Assembly (NCBI GenBank): GCA_030562195.1
Contig: CM060200.1
Coordinates: 6,138,001-6,202,000, forward strand
Reading direction: 5' to 3'
Origin: Nipponacmea schrenckii
Lineage: Eukaryota; Mollusca; Gastropoda; Lottiidae
Length of the DNA: 64,000 nt
The position numbers were made by a program, and so were the translations under genes. Of this stretch, positions 1 to 13,100 are shown piece after piece (position 1 is the first letter of the stretch; the number at the start of each line of letters is the position of its first letter). The notes under the pieces are model-generated. The model ran no database searches, was not told the DNA's origin, and saw only the letters and a program-made list of their open reading frames with translations.

Positions 1-3000
1 TAAATGGTCTGATTGTGGTAAGATTTAGTTAGAAATATATATTTAACCTTTAGCACCATGATCATTTCGTAAACGTCGAACACATCTGTTTGACCAAAAC
101 CGGTACATTTCGCATGGCTAAAATGGATTGTAAAGAAGTTTCATATTTTTTGGTATGTGTACCTGGAAAGTCTATCTGTACCATTTTATTTTCGTTCACT
201 TTCTGTGTTACCAGTTAATGGTGAGATTGTGTAGATACTGCATTAATATTATCCAAAGAACACCCTTCAATGGTTAACAATAGTTAACATTGTTGAGTTC
301 TACACAGGACACCTCGTATTTGAAATCAGCTGGCTTTAACAATGTATCATTATCGTTATCTATATAGAAGAATATTTGAATAGGTAGAAATATTTTCTTA
401 TTTGTCTATTATCTTGTCTAGTTATAGATTCATTAAGAGAAGCTTTGATAATGCTTGAGTATTAGATTAATATTATCATTCTATGTGTAAAGATAATATG
501 TCAGTCGGTCAAGACTGAGTAATGATTTTCTATTATTTCTTGTCAATGATTGTATGGTTCGAGATTGTTAAATATAATTTACTGACCGCAATAAAGGAAT
601 ATCGTCATATAAATCTATTATTTTCCATCCTGGTTTGATTGGTATCTTCATTCCCAAACTGAATAATGAGTAAACAATGACATAGAACTGGGGATACAAC
701 ATAAGCAGGAATAAAAGATTTATTGTAGGTAGTTCAGATTCAGAAAGCAGAAACAAAAGCACTAAAGGCATTAACCTCCCATCAAGCGCCTGAGGAGGCT
801 CTCCAAGGAAATTAGTACTTGATTTAGTCTATTATTTGGAGCAAAAGGGTATGAAACACATGTTTTGAAATTTCTTTAGAGGGTACAAACTACCACTGCA
901 ACTCCCAAACTCTTCAGATGCCGATTGGAAGTGCAGATATAAAGGAAAGCAATTCTTTAATCTGTTTCTTTCCTAATAGTTTCGTATATCCTATATTTTT
1001 ATCTTTAATGGACCGTTTATAGCGATCGTCTTACAGCTAGCTTTAAAAGACACACTTGATCTAATCACATTTAACGATGTGTTGAAAGTTGTAAAAAGGG
1101 TCTTAACTGATCGTGAAATGATCAATCCTCAATATTATATATCTTCTACTCTGGTCAAAGATTACCATTCCTTCGTGCCAATTTGTGATCATTTCTTCTT
1201 AATTTAAATCATACGGTTGTCACAATCACTCTCATATCGACAAGGTATAAAAACACAAATTAAATGATTTCCACAACTGTTGAATAAAGTGTTAAAAAGC
1301 TTTACGTGACGTCTCGTGAATTGAAAATTGTTTGGTAATTTTTAATCGGCCTATCATATAAGTAGTATATAAATCTCAACAACACGTTTATTGAAATTAT
1401 TACATTAATAACATTACCTCTTAATCTGTAATAACTTTGTCATTTCATCTCATTTCATCCAAACCAAAACTTTAAAAGACAATTAGAATCAGTAGAGGTC
1501 TACAAGAATGTCATGTCCTACTGGTACACTTGATGACTAAAGACTCAAGTAAACGTTTCTTGGTATCCTTTTGGCAGGTTTTCATAACAGTTTTCGTAAT
1601 AGTATCAAGTACAAGTCATATTTATTAGAAATGGAATATGAAACTTCGTGCAATTAGAATGTTAAGTTAAGTAAATGGAACGACATGTTGTCATTACTAG
1701 GCATTTGATATGCAGAAATAAGTAGTTGTTGGTAGTCATGTTAGTCATGTAGAAGTATGATCTCGATTAAATTGTTGTGTTGGTAGCCTACTATGGATTT
1801 GGTACTATAAGTGCTTTTTCAATCGACGTTTATTGACATCAACGCCAGCGCATAGCTTACAATACTGCATATTTGCGGTGGTTGGCGGAAGTGTAGTTGG
1901 ATCTGGACATCAAATGTACTGTCGTCAGTTTCTTGGTTGAGAAATATAATAGGGTATATTTCACCTTTTTTTTTAGCTGCCAGCGACCCCAACCGAGTAT
2001 TAAAGATAGATGAAATAACTGCCACGCCTATGCCATTAGTTACACCTGGTCCACTTAATTTTCACCTTAAAGCCTCTATAACCAGATCTATTACCAAGTG
2101 GTCACTGAGATTAGATATCAACAGACACACGTTTGCTGGAACTGTTCATGTACCATGTCAAAATGAATTTGGATCCTGGTAAGTTTCATAATATTGCTTT
2201 TACATATGGACACTTTATGCACATGTAAGAGTAAATAAAAGTTTGCAGCAAAAGACATTAAGGATCCAATATTTTCACGAATCCTGAAAACTGTTCCAGA
2301 ACATGATGCTTCTCATTCTTGACAACGTTCCGGTCCACACCACGGTCTAGTCACTGGTTGCCGATTCGAATAACTGTTCTATCCTCCCTACCCTTCCCCA
2401 GTTTGCCCTATTTGACGTTTATCCGTGAAATAAAAAACTAGATTTTTTTCAAATATAAAACTCTGATTACTGCCGTGAAGGGCTTTTTATTGGAGCATAA
2501 CGGTGTCTTGAAAAGTTTGTTGTCAAATATACAAATTTTTTTATTGGCCTACTTGTGAGATTAATTTTGATACTACCCAAAGATCTGAAAACAAAATATA
2601 TCACGGAAGTAAAATTAAATACAATAAAATGGGAAGAGTGCATACCTCATAGGAAAATTCGTGCTGTTTTTCCATTTTAATGATAATAGCTTAGAGTCAT
2701 TGAATTGGAGAGAAACATCATCAAGTACAGTTAGTTCAGAAAAGCCAAAATATTTCTGCAATCCGAATCTGAATAAAAAACATAAAGACAACATACATTA
2801 TCTACTTAAAGGAAAACTGCTTCTTAGAATGAACAGAGTATTTTTAAAATTTACACTAGGCCAATAAGAGCACAATTTTATGCCATAAATAACATAACAG
2901 AATCCTCATATAATCCCATAAATCCGAAAAAACTTAGTAAATATCCATAAAAATGCAATTGGTAATTGATAAATATTACAATGTATTGATCAAGCGTTTT

Positions 3001-5854
3001 TCTATAATTACTTTGTATTGTGAGTTTTTACCAGATTGTACAGGGATTCTTTTGCTTCATGTACATGTTAAATTTAAGCGTTCACGTCCGAATTGTGTAA
3101 GTGTTCGTAGTCCTAAATGCAGAAAGGTAGGTAATCTTAAAATTTAAATAAGAGAGAATATTTATATTAAAGCTAGTGTTAGCTTAGGAAAGTTAAAGTT
3201 TGTTCAGATATATGGCATTCTCAAATTTGGGTAAATATATTTGCTATTTCAGTACGTATGATGGGTGTCAGATATTAGACAAGATGAAGGCAAACGCGAA
3301 TCCAGGAATAGTTGATATAGCTGCTCAAGTTTTAACTTTAATTAACACTAATAACATTGATATTACTTGTCCTACTAAAGTACAATCGGTTAATATTGGT
3401 ACTACTGTTATTAAAGTTCCAGAACTGGGAGCCCTTGCTAGCGCTCTTGCTGATGTAAGTACAATTTATTTAAAGCCGTCTTAATATTTTCTATCCCAGC
3501 TAATATAGCTTAGTTTCTTCATCATATTATCCTTGTCTTTTTTTCTACTACGGAAGTATAGATATCGGGTTTTTGATGTGTAATGGTATGAAACACTATA
3601 ACTCTGAGATATTTTTACCAGTTTTTCCTTGAAGGGTTTATTGGGAAAAAAATAGTCAAGTTTGATTTGTTTTCTAGCGTTTATGATGTCGCGTATTTAT
3701 TTTTAAAACTTTCTACAATAGCTTAAAATTAAGCTCTACCTTATCATGACAATAACCTTTCAAGGAAAACTGTGATAAATTCAAACAAATTCGCAGTTAT
3801 AGTTGGTCAAACCACGACCTTATAAAGATAAGTTCCATGTTCATTATGATTATAAGACATCTTTTGAATAAAATCTTTTAAAAATTCAAAACTCAAGCAG
3901 AAAATTGTAAAATTCTTCGTTCTTTTCCACAGTTTCAGTTTAAAATTTTTTTTGTGGGATGACTCATTCAGAAACGTTTTGATGCCCCTTGTTCGTCAGA
4001 ATACACCGCCATCTTTGGCTATTCGTCCTTGATCATGTACACTTGGTGGTAATCAATTCGATTTGTAGATCCATATAACATAAACCATCTAAGAGTTTCA
4101 GTAAATGGTATGTTTTATGCCAGCGTATGAACTTTCTTCCGCAGTCCAACAAAAAATCATAAAGAGCCTAACGTTCAACCAGACTAATGTACTAATTCGA
4201 AATTCTCGTTATAACATTTTGAAACCTGTTATTAACTGAATTACATGTAGACCTAATAGGTCTCAGATTCACATTATAGTGGTTACCGATTATCATGCTC
4301 TTAAATGCCAACCCTTGACTTATATACATGTGCAGACAAAATTTTTTAATACTCTGTAATTTCTTCTGATCTTCAAGAAATTCTTCGTATCGTCAAGGTA
4401 ACTCTTCAAATTAATATCTTCATAACGGAAGTAAAGTGACAGACTGAAATTTGTGGTTTCTGACTCATCATCAAAATAAGTTTAATCCTTTCTCCTCATT
4501 AGAAACTGAAGAACACTTGCCCTCGAGCTAGAATTCAATTGATAACACCTAGTAGACCATTTCATTTTAATCCAGATATTTATATCAGCGATAACCGAAA
4601 AATTTATCCCCAGATAAGTGTGGCATCAGTACGCAGATGACATCAAATACATTTCAGTTTTAGTCTGAAGAAAAAATGAATTACTGAGATTGACTTGATT
4701 CAGTTGAATATTTAAGCAAAGTTTTTCTGTTAGATCATGGTGAAACGTTTTCACTCAATTATCAGTAATTTATCTTCATTTGATGTGTCAAAACACAAAT
4801 AGTGGTAATTGGACGCAACAGAGTTCAAATTGAAATTTCCGGAATAAGAGATAATATTCTACATTATTTTTTGACAGGTTCATATGAAGAATTTAACATG
4901 AATGATAGGTCATTGTAGAAAATGTTGATATGAGATTAAACCAGGATTATTTGATTGTCCTCTTTAAAGTGCCAGCAAGATAATGCTTCGATACTACATT
5001 ACATATCGATCACTGTTCCGTCAATTAATGTAGAAATACAAACTATTGCATATAGACAGATATTTACAATAACAATATATTCTCACTGTTACAAAAATGA
5101 TACATCAATTGAAGTGATATCGAATTATTAAAACGGAATTTAAAACATGTTGTTATTCTATTCTATAAAGATATATAATATATCATAATCTTAAAGTCTA
5201 AAATTGGATTAATGAAGCACAAGATATATTGATATACTATTTCCGACGTTTATTAACTCAACTTTTTCGAAATGTCAGAAAAAGTATTTAATATCTTGTG
5301 CTTCTTTTACCAACGCCTATATGTCTTAATAACAGTAAAATTGGATTGTTAAATTGAAGAAAATGATTATTCTGAGTACAAAAGGAGAAGTATTTTAACA
5401 CAATTCTTGATATTTTAAGATACCACATATATTTAATACTCATATTGCGAATCGAGGTAAAACTGAAAAAGAGCTTTAAGCTTTTTCGATTCTATTCTTC
5501 TACAATTTCAATTAAAAATTGTTGGATATTTCTGTGTTTTTCTGTGATTCTGCTTTTAGTATTTCAACCATAGGTTAGCTCCCTTTAGAATGTGAAATGG
5601 CGTCACTTCCTGCTCTCACAAGACTAAAGTATCAAATATCTAGGCAATATTTCAATTTGGTCTCACAAGCTCTCCTCCATTTATTTTACATAATACACAT
5701 ATTATAACTTGAACACAATTTGATTTTTCAGGGCGATTATACGGTTAGTGTTAGGATATTGAATCCAGATAGTGGAGAAATCTATGGTTGTGTTACATTC
5801 GACGCTTCTTTAAAGAGAAAATGTGTTGGGTGGTTGTGTCACAGACGACGTTAA
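1..5854 (+). CDS. GM2-activator-like ML-domain lipid-binding protein, last four exons
   Basis: Partial + strand gene whose 5' end lies left of the window. Coding exons are 1-17, 1977-2178, 3253-3454 and 5732-5854 (stop TAA). All three introns are GT-AG (gtaaga, gtaagt, gtaagt donors; pyrimidine-rich acceptors) and phases join exactly: exon one ends Lys-Trp-Ser-Asp-Cys plus G, and the next junction creates a Cys codon (TG|T) in Gly-Ser-Cys-Thr-Tyr. Pattern matches ganglioside GM2 activator: W-x-x-C start, 'VTPGPLNF' strand, 'VPCQNEFGSC', 'ILDKM', 'VPELGALASALADGDY' and 'IYGCVTFDASLK'. The family binds lipids in a beta-cup and, in vertebrates, presents GM2 to lysosomal hexosaminidase; here the ligand is unknown. 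Compared with the vertebrate protein, one internal Cys pair appears missing, and a short tail after 'SLKRK' adds two Cys and three Arg. The signal peptide is outside the window. Other ML-domain lipid carriers are the main alternative. Confidence 0.88.
5214..5304. repeat. Small inverted repeat in intron 3 of the ML gene
   Basis: GAAGCACAAGATAT (5214-5227) and its exact reverse complement (5291-5304) face each other across 63 bases. This could be a small foldback element or chance; no target duplication is evident. The rest of the 3455-5731 intron shows nothing I can name. Confidence 0.45.
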
Positions 5855-5863
5855 ATGCTTTTG

Positions 5864-5869
5864 AATAAA
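5864..5869 (+). terminator. Polyadenylation signal of the GM2-activator-like gene
   Basis: AATAAA occurs 10 bases after the TAA stop of the last ML-domain exon, so the 3' UTR would be very short. The hexamer is seen; its use is inferred from position. Confidence 0.55.
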
Positions 5870-6037
5870 GTTCTTGTAGGCTATATCTTTATTACCTATG
5901 GTCTTTGAATGTTGTCTTAATAGCCAACCTTTAACTTCAGAACGCTTTCAGTAGCACCAGATCCAGTAAATTCAGCTGTTACTGACAGATAATAATGGAA
6001 CGGTAGAAGGTGTCGATGCTATATATTAAGCGGAAAT

Positions 6038-6160
6038 ATTATAATAATAATAATAAACTCTTTATTTTACATGGGTCAGAATTAGGCCCAATACACAAGG
6101 ACATGGTCCTGTCTCACATTCAGCCCATGGGGCAATACATTGGAAAAAAATTATTAATAC
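6038..6160 (-). mobile_element. 3' end of a LINE/SINE family, copy 1
   Basis: On the minus strand the segment ends with ATAAAGAGTTTATTATTATT, a form typical of CR1/Jockey-type LINE tails that end in a short (ATT)n repeat. About 100 bases are nearly identical to 11139-11245 in the same orientation, including the GGCTGAA...GAGACAGGACCATGTCC stretch. No coding part is attached, so it is a 5'-truncated copy or a SINE using that tail. Confidence 0.7.
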
Positions 6161-6596
6161 TATTAGTTTGTTTAATCTGATATTTTTTTAGGTATTCTGC
6201 TCTCAGCTCTGTTCAGATTTGATCATATATATCATTTTATAAGCTGTCGCGATATAAGTTCGCAGCAAGTATAAATAAAGCCACTCTGCTTTCAATTAGC
6301 AATACATTTCGTAAACGTTCCAGTCGTTTGTAGTCTTGTACTGAAAAACAAATCGTGTTATATAGACAAAACGATTTTTGAAAATGGAAAATAAACGCAC
6401 GACTGATTTTCTTATCTGTCAGAGAATTGGATCGGTTCGTTTCAAAAATTTGCCTCAAAATTAATAAACTGTAATACAATAATATGTCCACTTCGTTGGC
6501 AAATTCGATTCCATATTCGATGTTGTTGAGTAAGGAGCGATGCTCTTGTGGCTTCTTCTGTTTGTTCTTCATTCCGTTTCAACCATTCGTGATGGT

Positions 6597-6803
6597 CGAA
6601 CAGTCCAATTCAACTAGTCTAAAACATTTTTTACTTGTGCTAAAAACAATTCTAAAGAGCTGAATACAAGTTATATTGTCAAATTGTATGCGTACTTGTA
6701 TAAATCATCGTTTACTAGACAATCATGCACATTTACAGGGACGGTTGCATGCATGTTTTTAGCGCAAGTAAAAGACAGTAGAGACTAGTTGAATAGACGT
6801 TCA
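6597..6803. repeat. Foldback element with ~50-bp arms
   Basis: Left arm 6597-6647 and right arm 6755-6803 are imperfect reverse complements, sharing ATTCAACTAGTCT, TTTTACTTG and GCTAAAAAC. About 107 bases lie between the arms. It has no coding content and resembles a non-autonomous foldback/MITE. A 111-codon open frame just beside it (6237-6572, minus) matches nothing I recognise and is probably chance. Confidence 0.55.
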
Positions 6804-9800
6804 TTAGCCGGATACAATATAGAACTTAAGTACTTTATTTCTGAATGAAGTATTAACTATGAATAAATAAAGTGGGGTATAATTGACAATTTATGAACGG
6901 TTTATTGTATTTTTTTATGTGAATTGCGGTATAATAAACAGAATAACCAATATTTATACATCATTTAATCTACTCAAACATTTGACGAGAAAAATGTCAC
7001 CATAAACACATTATTAGTAACATGTATATTCTGATGGGAGTGGCAAGCTGGCAAACTCATCCGTTCGATAACATTTGACGCCGAGGCCTTCTAAAGGTCT
7101 TCTTTAAATCCTTCATTGCAATGTTAGTGGCAAAGTATACATTAAGCGCACCGACTCACTCTCTAACACGTCGAAAGTTCGGCTTAGTTAGAAAAAGTAA
7201 CTGATTCAGGCATCTTTACAATATCAGGTTATAGCGAACTGCATCTAATACCCTGACTTCACTAGGCTTAATTTTTTTTGTATTAAGGAAAAATACTGTG
7301 ATTCTACTGGATTGTAATCGAAAGAATAAAGCTAATCAGATCCCTCGAAAGATGGTATGTTAACCATAAGCCATTATCACTACAGTTTTTATGTTGAGGG
7401 CTATGATTGGCTGCATCGCCCAGCGGTCAATCCAATGAAATCGATGCATCAAGCTATTGGACACAATTGTAAATAGCTTGACATTGTGAAGATGTGATTC
7501 AAGTTAATTAGACTGACATGAAGTAAACAATAAGTATTGTGAATGTGATTAGCAGCAGATTACCGTGTGCTACAAACTGAACATGTTTTTTTTTCCTGTT
7601 TGTGTAAACGCAAACTGTCAATTCGACACTTCCCAAAAGACTAGGTGCGTTATTGGCTAAATAATTATTTTCTGTTACGAAATTACCAATTCAGACATAC
7701 TACATGAATCCTATTATTATATGACAAAGGTCATACCAAGTAATTACCGTATAATTCAGCAGTAATATAAAAAAAATGTTCTTGTTGGATTCACATATTA
7801 TATAGTACGACGTAGTACCATCTTCATCCCATTATATTGAATGGCTTCTTGTGGTTACTTCATCGTTTAATAGTAAAATACGGTTTGTCAATCATGCTAT
7901 AAATAGGGACGAAGGAATCAACAAGATTTTTATATAACAATCCTTTACCACCTTTTGACAATTGGATTCTGGTTTGGGGTTTTTAACAGAATCTCTTGGA
8001 GTTGCTTTTTAAGATTTATTGGTGGTTATTCGACATGATTAATCGTAATAAACGGAGGACAATTAAATGGCTCGGTTTGAGCCTATCGCTATAATATTGC
8101 CAACATCGGTATGTCTTACATTTGATGTAAATCAGTTTTCAGTCCAGCTAAATGCCACTTTTTAGACATTAATCCAATGATATCATTATTAATCAGAACC
8201 AACCAAAACCTGAAATGTTTAATTATAACTGAGTACATGCACGTTTATCAAAATAAGTCGGAATCGCAAGAAAATGCCTTATAAGACATGTTATGATTTC
8301 AGGGCCTGAATAATTTACAGGGATTCTTCAAAGATACGGTTATTTACTCTCGAAACTGTTACAGCATGGTCAGAATTTTGCCTGATGCACTTCTTTTCTT
8401 GTCAAATTTGTAGTCAAACGTTTAGATGAGCTCTTAAATAAAAATCCAAAATTGAAATCTGCTGTAGAAATATTATCTGAAAAACCTGTATTTCAATAAT
8501 ATAGAATTACACGCGGTAGAACATGCTTTAAAATATTGGCCAAACATGATGACCATAAGAAAATTGACGTTCCATGGAATGAAAAGCCATCGAAGATATT
8601 ATTTTATGGTGGTTTTATTATAAGAACCATATGGTTTATGAACTAAGAAAAATTCTTTTAGGTTTATAGATGTTGTAAATCATCTAAAAGTGTGACAGAC
8701 AAATGCACACTCATTGACAAATATGGTTTTTTCATAATTTATACTACCTTCAATAACTCTTACGTCGTATTCCATTATGGAGAAACCGTGTAATATGAAA
8801 ATACTAAATATGTTGTCTTTTTTAAATAAATGCTAATAGCGCTGTCAAAAATCATATCTCAAGTGCTTCTAAAAGAAAAAAATTGAAACCTTTAGATGAG
8901 TTAAATTCGATTTATAAACCTTATAGAGAAAATATTAATGGAAAATGCAAATAATCGTCACGATGGAGACTGTTATCTGTTTATGGTGTAGCTAAATATC
9001 AATCAAGATCGATTTTATCGAATTGTTCCTAAACGTATGAGAGGTGAAGGTAGACATTTCGTGGTTCTTTGTTTCTAAAACTCTAGGCGATGGAATACAA
9101 TATTGAATTTAAGAGATAAGAGTGTAAAAATTTGAGCCTTTTATTTCAAAGATTTGAAGAAACGGTGACAAGTTATTTAAATACATCTCATATAATAGTT
9201 GTCCTCCACAATCCCCAAAAGACTAACCCTACGCATCATGGTAACATTTGAAAACGGTAGGCAATGAATATTTTTTTTCCCAAGATGAGTATTAGTGTAG
9301 GCCTACAGTGTTATCATCTGCATCGGAAATCGTAAAATAGTAGGCATATTCCACTGTCCCTCAATAGAACCTCTCATTGCTCATACATGAAATTGCCCCA
9401 TAGTGCAGCGATTAAGCTCAAAGTCCATTAATTTCATTTCAATTTTCATTATTCACAAAAGAAGAACAGAAGTTTGAAACACGTCACCATATGAAGTAAT
9501 GACCAATTTGGATTATATGAAGTATGTGGAATCTATAACGTGATATGAGATTTAAAACGTATTCTAGTTCATTTGAAAGTTGAGAAAATCAGATAATTGA
9601 TCATTGTTAATAATAATGACAAATATCAATAAGTGTTTGAGCGATCAGTTCAATGGACTAGAATAGAAAATATCCCTCGCTTTCCTCCATTCTCATATCT
9701 CATTCTAAACTGTCATCTTCTATTTGTCACTGAGGTAACGAATTTCCTTTAAATTGATTCAACACACTAGAGTAGGATAGAAGTGATGTTAGCTTATTGA

Positions 9801-11138
9801 GTTATAAACATCTTCACAATCTGGAGACATTGTCCTTGTTTTGTTTCTTGAAAAACTAAATAAGACGATCGTCTTCTAGAATACTGTGTACACCAGTACA
9901 GAAAAATCAAGCATTTTTTTTATGACGACATGAAAATATTTTTAACATATTTAGTTTTAAAATCGCATTTCGGATTTTGGTAAGATACATTATTTCACTT
10001 TTATTTTAAGTCAGTAAAGATAATATTAAAGAAATCCAGGGATAAGCCAAAGTACATTAAAGTATTGTTTTTTCTTGTAGCTGAACCTGATGTTTCTACC
10101 TACTGAGAGAGCACTACGGAAGACAAGGAAAAAACATATAACAGCATTAACACCAGGAAGGCTTTGAAATAACTGCTTGTCATCGAACTGAATGAAAATT
10201 TCGTGACATAAAACTTCTTTTTAAGCTTAGATACTTATGGGCAATTTTAAACTGTATTTGAACCTCGTTGGTATAAATACAAAACAAAACATGTTCACAC
10301 TGTCTTGATACCACGTGATTATCGATAAGGCATCTATTTGGAGAGTCCTCATGGTTAATATTTTGTATATTTACTTATTATGTGAGACCTCAATACTACA
10401 ATACTTGCCTCGTTTCATCAGCAACTCACAGACATGTGATAACTGGGGATCAAAATGACTAAAACAATGGAAGTGCTGATCTGTTCCATTGCCTGTTAAA
10501 AATAGCTTTTACTAGCATTTGAATACAAAATATATCAAATAAATATGTACGTAATGTTCAATTATCAGCACGTATTGCGTGGCTTTTAATTTTAAAAAAA
10601 ACCCACTGACCACAAAAGATCTCTTTCCTCCTGTAGAGAATAGGGAATCGCCTTTTTATGTGACTTACATTAGTAATCCTATTATGTTTTTTTTTATCAC
10701 GTGCAATTATATTACAATCCTTTATTAATTAAATCAGGTAATAAAATGTTAAGTGCAGAAATATCATTTGATACTATCAGTATTTATCATCCATGACCTT
10801 TAACTATTTGGACTTAACAGCGAGAGCTACATGACTAAAAAACATGCCAATCATTCTTCAAATGGTATGGTGTAAATGGCTATTGGTGTAATCACAAACA
10901 ATGTTTTAATGACACTGGCCTGACATGCTGATGTTGGCCACATTATAACTGTTCTCCCGTCCATGACATGAAATAAAACTGAAATGACTAGCTGACCAGA
11001 CATTCCGAATATTTGACACAGGGTTACAGAAGATCACTAATCTGAACATAGTACTAATAAGCTAATGAATACGATTGGAATCTTATAAATATAGCTCAAC
11101 ATTATACTTAACGCCATTTAACAAATACAATGGGTTTA
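6804..11138. other. Non-coding stretch, nothing recognised
   Basis: AT-rich DNA with stops in all frames at short spacing. I see no exon-like block, RNA gene or repeat that I can support. Confidence 0.4.
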
Positions 11139-11480
11139 ATAATAATAATAAACTCTTTATTTTACATGGGTCAGAATTAGGTCCAATACACAAGGACATG
11201 GTCCTGTCTCACTTTCAGCCCATGGGGCAATACATTGGAAAAAAAAAAAAAAAAAAAAAAGAAAGAAAAAAAGAAAAAAATCGATAATACATAATATCTC
11301 AATATACAATTCGTCTGAAATACTAAAAATACACAAGTACATGTGTATCAAATGGACAGATCTATGTTCCGGCGATCAAGTACATGACCACAAAATAAAT
11401 ATACAATACTCCACGTACAATTTGTTTAAAAATACACAAGTACATGTGCATGAATGGACAGATTAACTGCGGATCAGACA
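11139..11480 (-). mobile_element. 3' end of a LINE/SINE family, copy 2 (longer)
   Basis: Same tail as 6038-6160, with (AAT)n at the left edge and the conserved ~100-bp core, then a poly-A/GA-rich run (about 11240-11280). It continues about 200 bp further into sequence whose ATGGACAGATCTA..GATCAAGTACATGACC portion recurs at 37377-37420. Read on the minus strand this is the 3' end of a retroelement; the homopolymer run is internal to the copy. No intact coding region. Confidence 0.7.
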
Positions 11481-12984
11481 ATTAAATATTTTATAAAAAA
11501 TACTTAGATTATACCCGATATTTTGGCAATCGTTAACACGAATCACGCAAGATTATTCACTTGCATCTTACAATACAGAAAGTCCAAAGATTTCGATTTG
11601 AAAAAAAGAATACTAATGAATATGAATAATGAAAGGATATTTTGGAGAAAATAAAAAACAAAAAGGGCACTTAGCAACTTCCTCTCAATCATATATGTTT
11701 GAAACAACAAAAGATGAAACTTATCACTAACTGTGAGTATATTTTTATCATGTCTTAAAACTGGTAAACGTTTATCAACGATTCGACGAAAACAAATTCT
11801 CAAATATCACATAAACCGCAGTCGAATAAAGCGTCACATTTCTCTAGTTTAATGTCAACAAGCAAGTATTATTATAATATTCTACTTGCTGACCCAAAAT
11901 CCACCTTTTCTTCATTCCTGATCCAGCAGTTTTTCCTCCTTAACACGAAATTACATTCCATACTTCGTGTTTAATTTGATTTCAATCGAAACAGAGTCAT
12001 GCTTAAGAATGTTGTTTCGATATGTCTCTTAGCCAGTAAACAATGGTTAGAAATGTTATGAATTGTGTTCGGTGATCATGATTATCCTCTTCTTACACTT
12101 CGAGAACAATATTATATTTGCTGAAAAATAGGTTTGGAAAGGCTTTTTACATGTGATGCAAATATGTTTGGATCTCTTGAAAGCAGTTCGGTATTTCGAT
12201 TTATTAAATTTACTACCCTTGGATACTTCAGCAAATTTAAATGTAACTATATAACACCCAATGAAATTATATGTTGATATGCAACCATTGTTGGCCTAGA
12301 GTATTAAGAACTTACTGAAAAGGCCATTATATTGCTTAAATTATTAGGCAAATAAACTTTTGAAAATTCGATTTAGAGTAATCGATAACCTCATTGTCTA
12401 AAATGAACATCCACGTTAATTTCAGGTTCCTAACACGCATGTGATATCCATTATTTGTACGTCGTTGTTCCATTGACTAGGTTGGAATAAACGATTTGTA
12501 AATGGAATTAATCGGGATAACAGCAGGTGTTGAGTTAACAATAAACAGGCAATAAAGTTACAACACACATTAAAATAGACAATGACTTGTTGATTTGATA
12601 GCTTCTGATTTAATCTAAATAGCTGTTCCTTATATACTTCACTTCCTTTCCAAGAGACACCTTTCCCAACATATTCACTGTCAGTTTCATTCTCAAGAAA
12701 ATATTAATTATTATATAGAAATATTTGTATCATGAGCATACAACCTAAAGAAAAGAAAATATCAGTTTGTTACAAGTTAGTCACAAGCTATCAGACTCGA
12801 AGCCATACATACCGTAAATTAACACGTCATCCTGTTTTAAGTTCCAAAGGAAGTATCACAATTGCAGAAGCTAGCAGCTTGCACCGGACACTTGCTCACC
12901 AAGGAAATGAGAGATCAGACAATATTGCTCAACACAATTAACGTATTCAATATTTAATGCTTTTTTTAACAGAGAATTATATAG
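11481..12984. other. Non-coding stretch, nothing recognised
   Basis: Short chance open frames only. No splice-flanked coding block or named repeat was seen. Confidence 0.35.
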
Positions 12985-13100
12985 AACACAAGCACTGGTC
13001 CAGACTGCTACAGGGATTTTCAGCTCGATTTCCCCTAAAGGCTGTGCACGTTAAAGATCCCCCGACAGTTGGAAATCGAAAAAGAGCAGGATGTCGTGAA
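12985..13100 (+). mobile_element. SINE 3' domain fragment
   Basis: Contains GCACGTTAAAGATCCCCC followed by GTTGGAAATCGAAAAAGAGC. Similar wording (CTAAAGATCCCTC, GGAAATCGCAAAAAAAG) occurs on the minus strand at about 40304-40370, where it is joined to a tRNA-like head. The pieces therefore look like one SINE family; this copy lacks the head and is followed by an A-rich tail. Confidence 0.55.

Noticed and set aside
6237..6572. 111-codon minus-strand open frame
   Set aside because: Starts from ATG but shows no known motif, no splice context and AT-rich composition like its surroundings.
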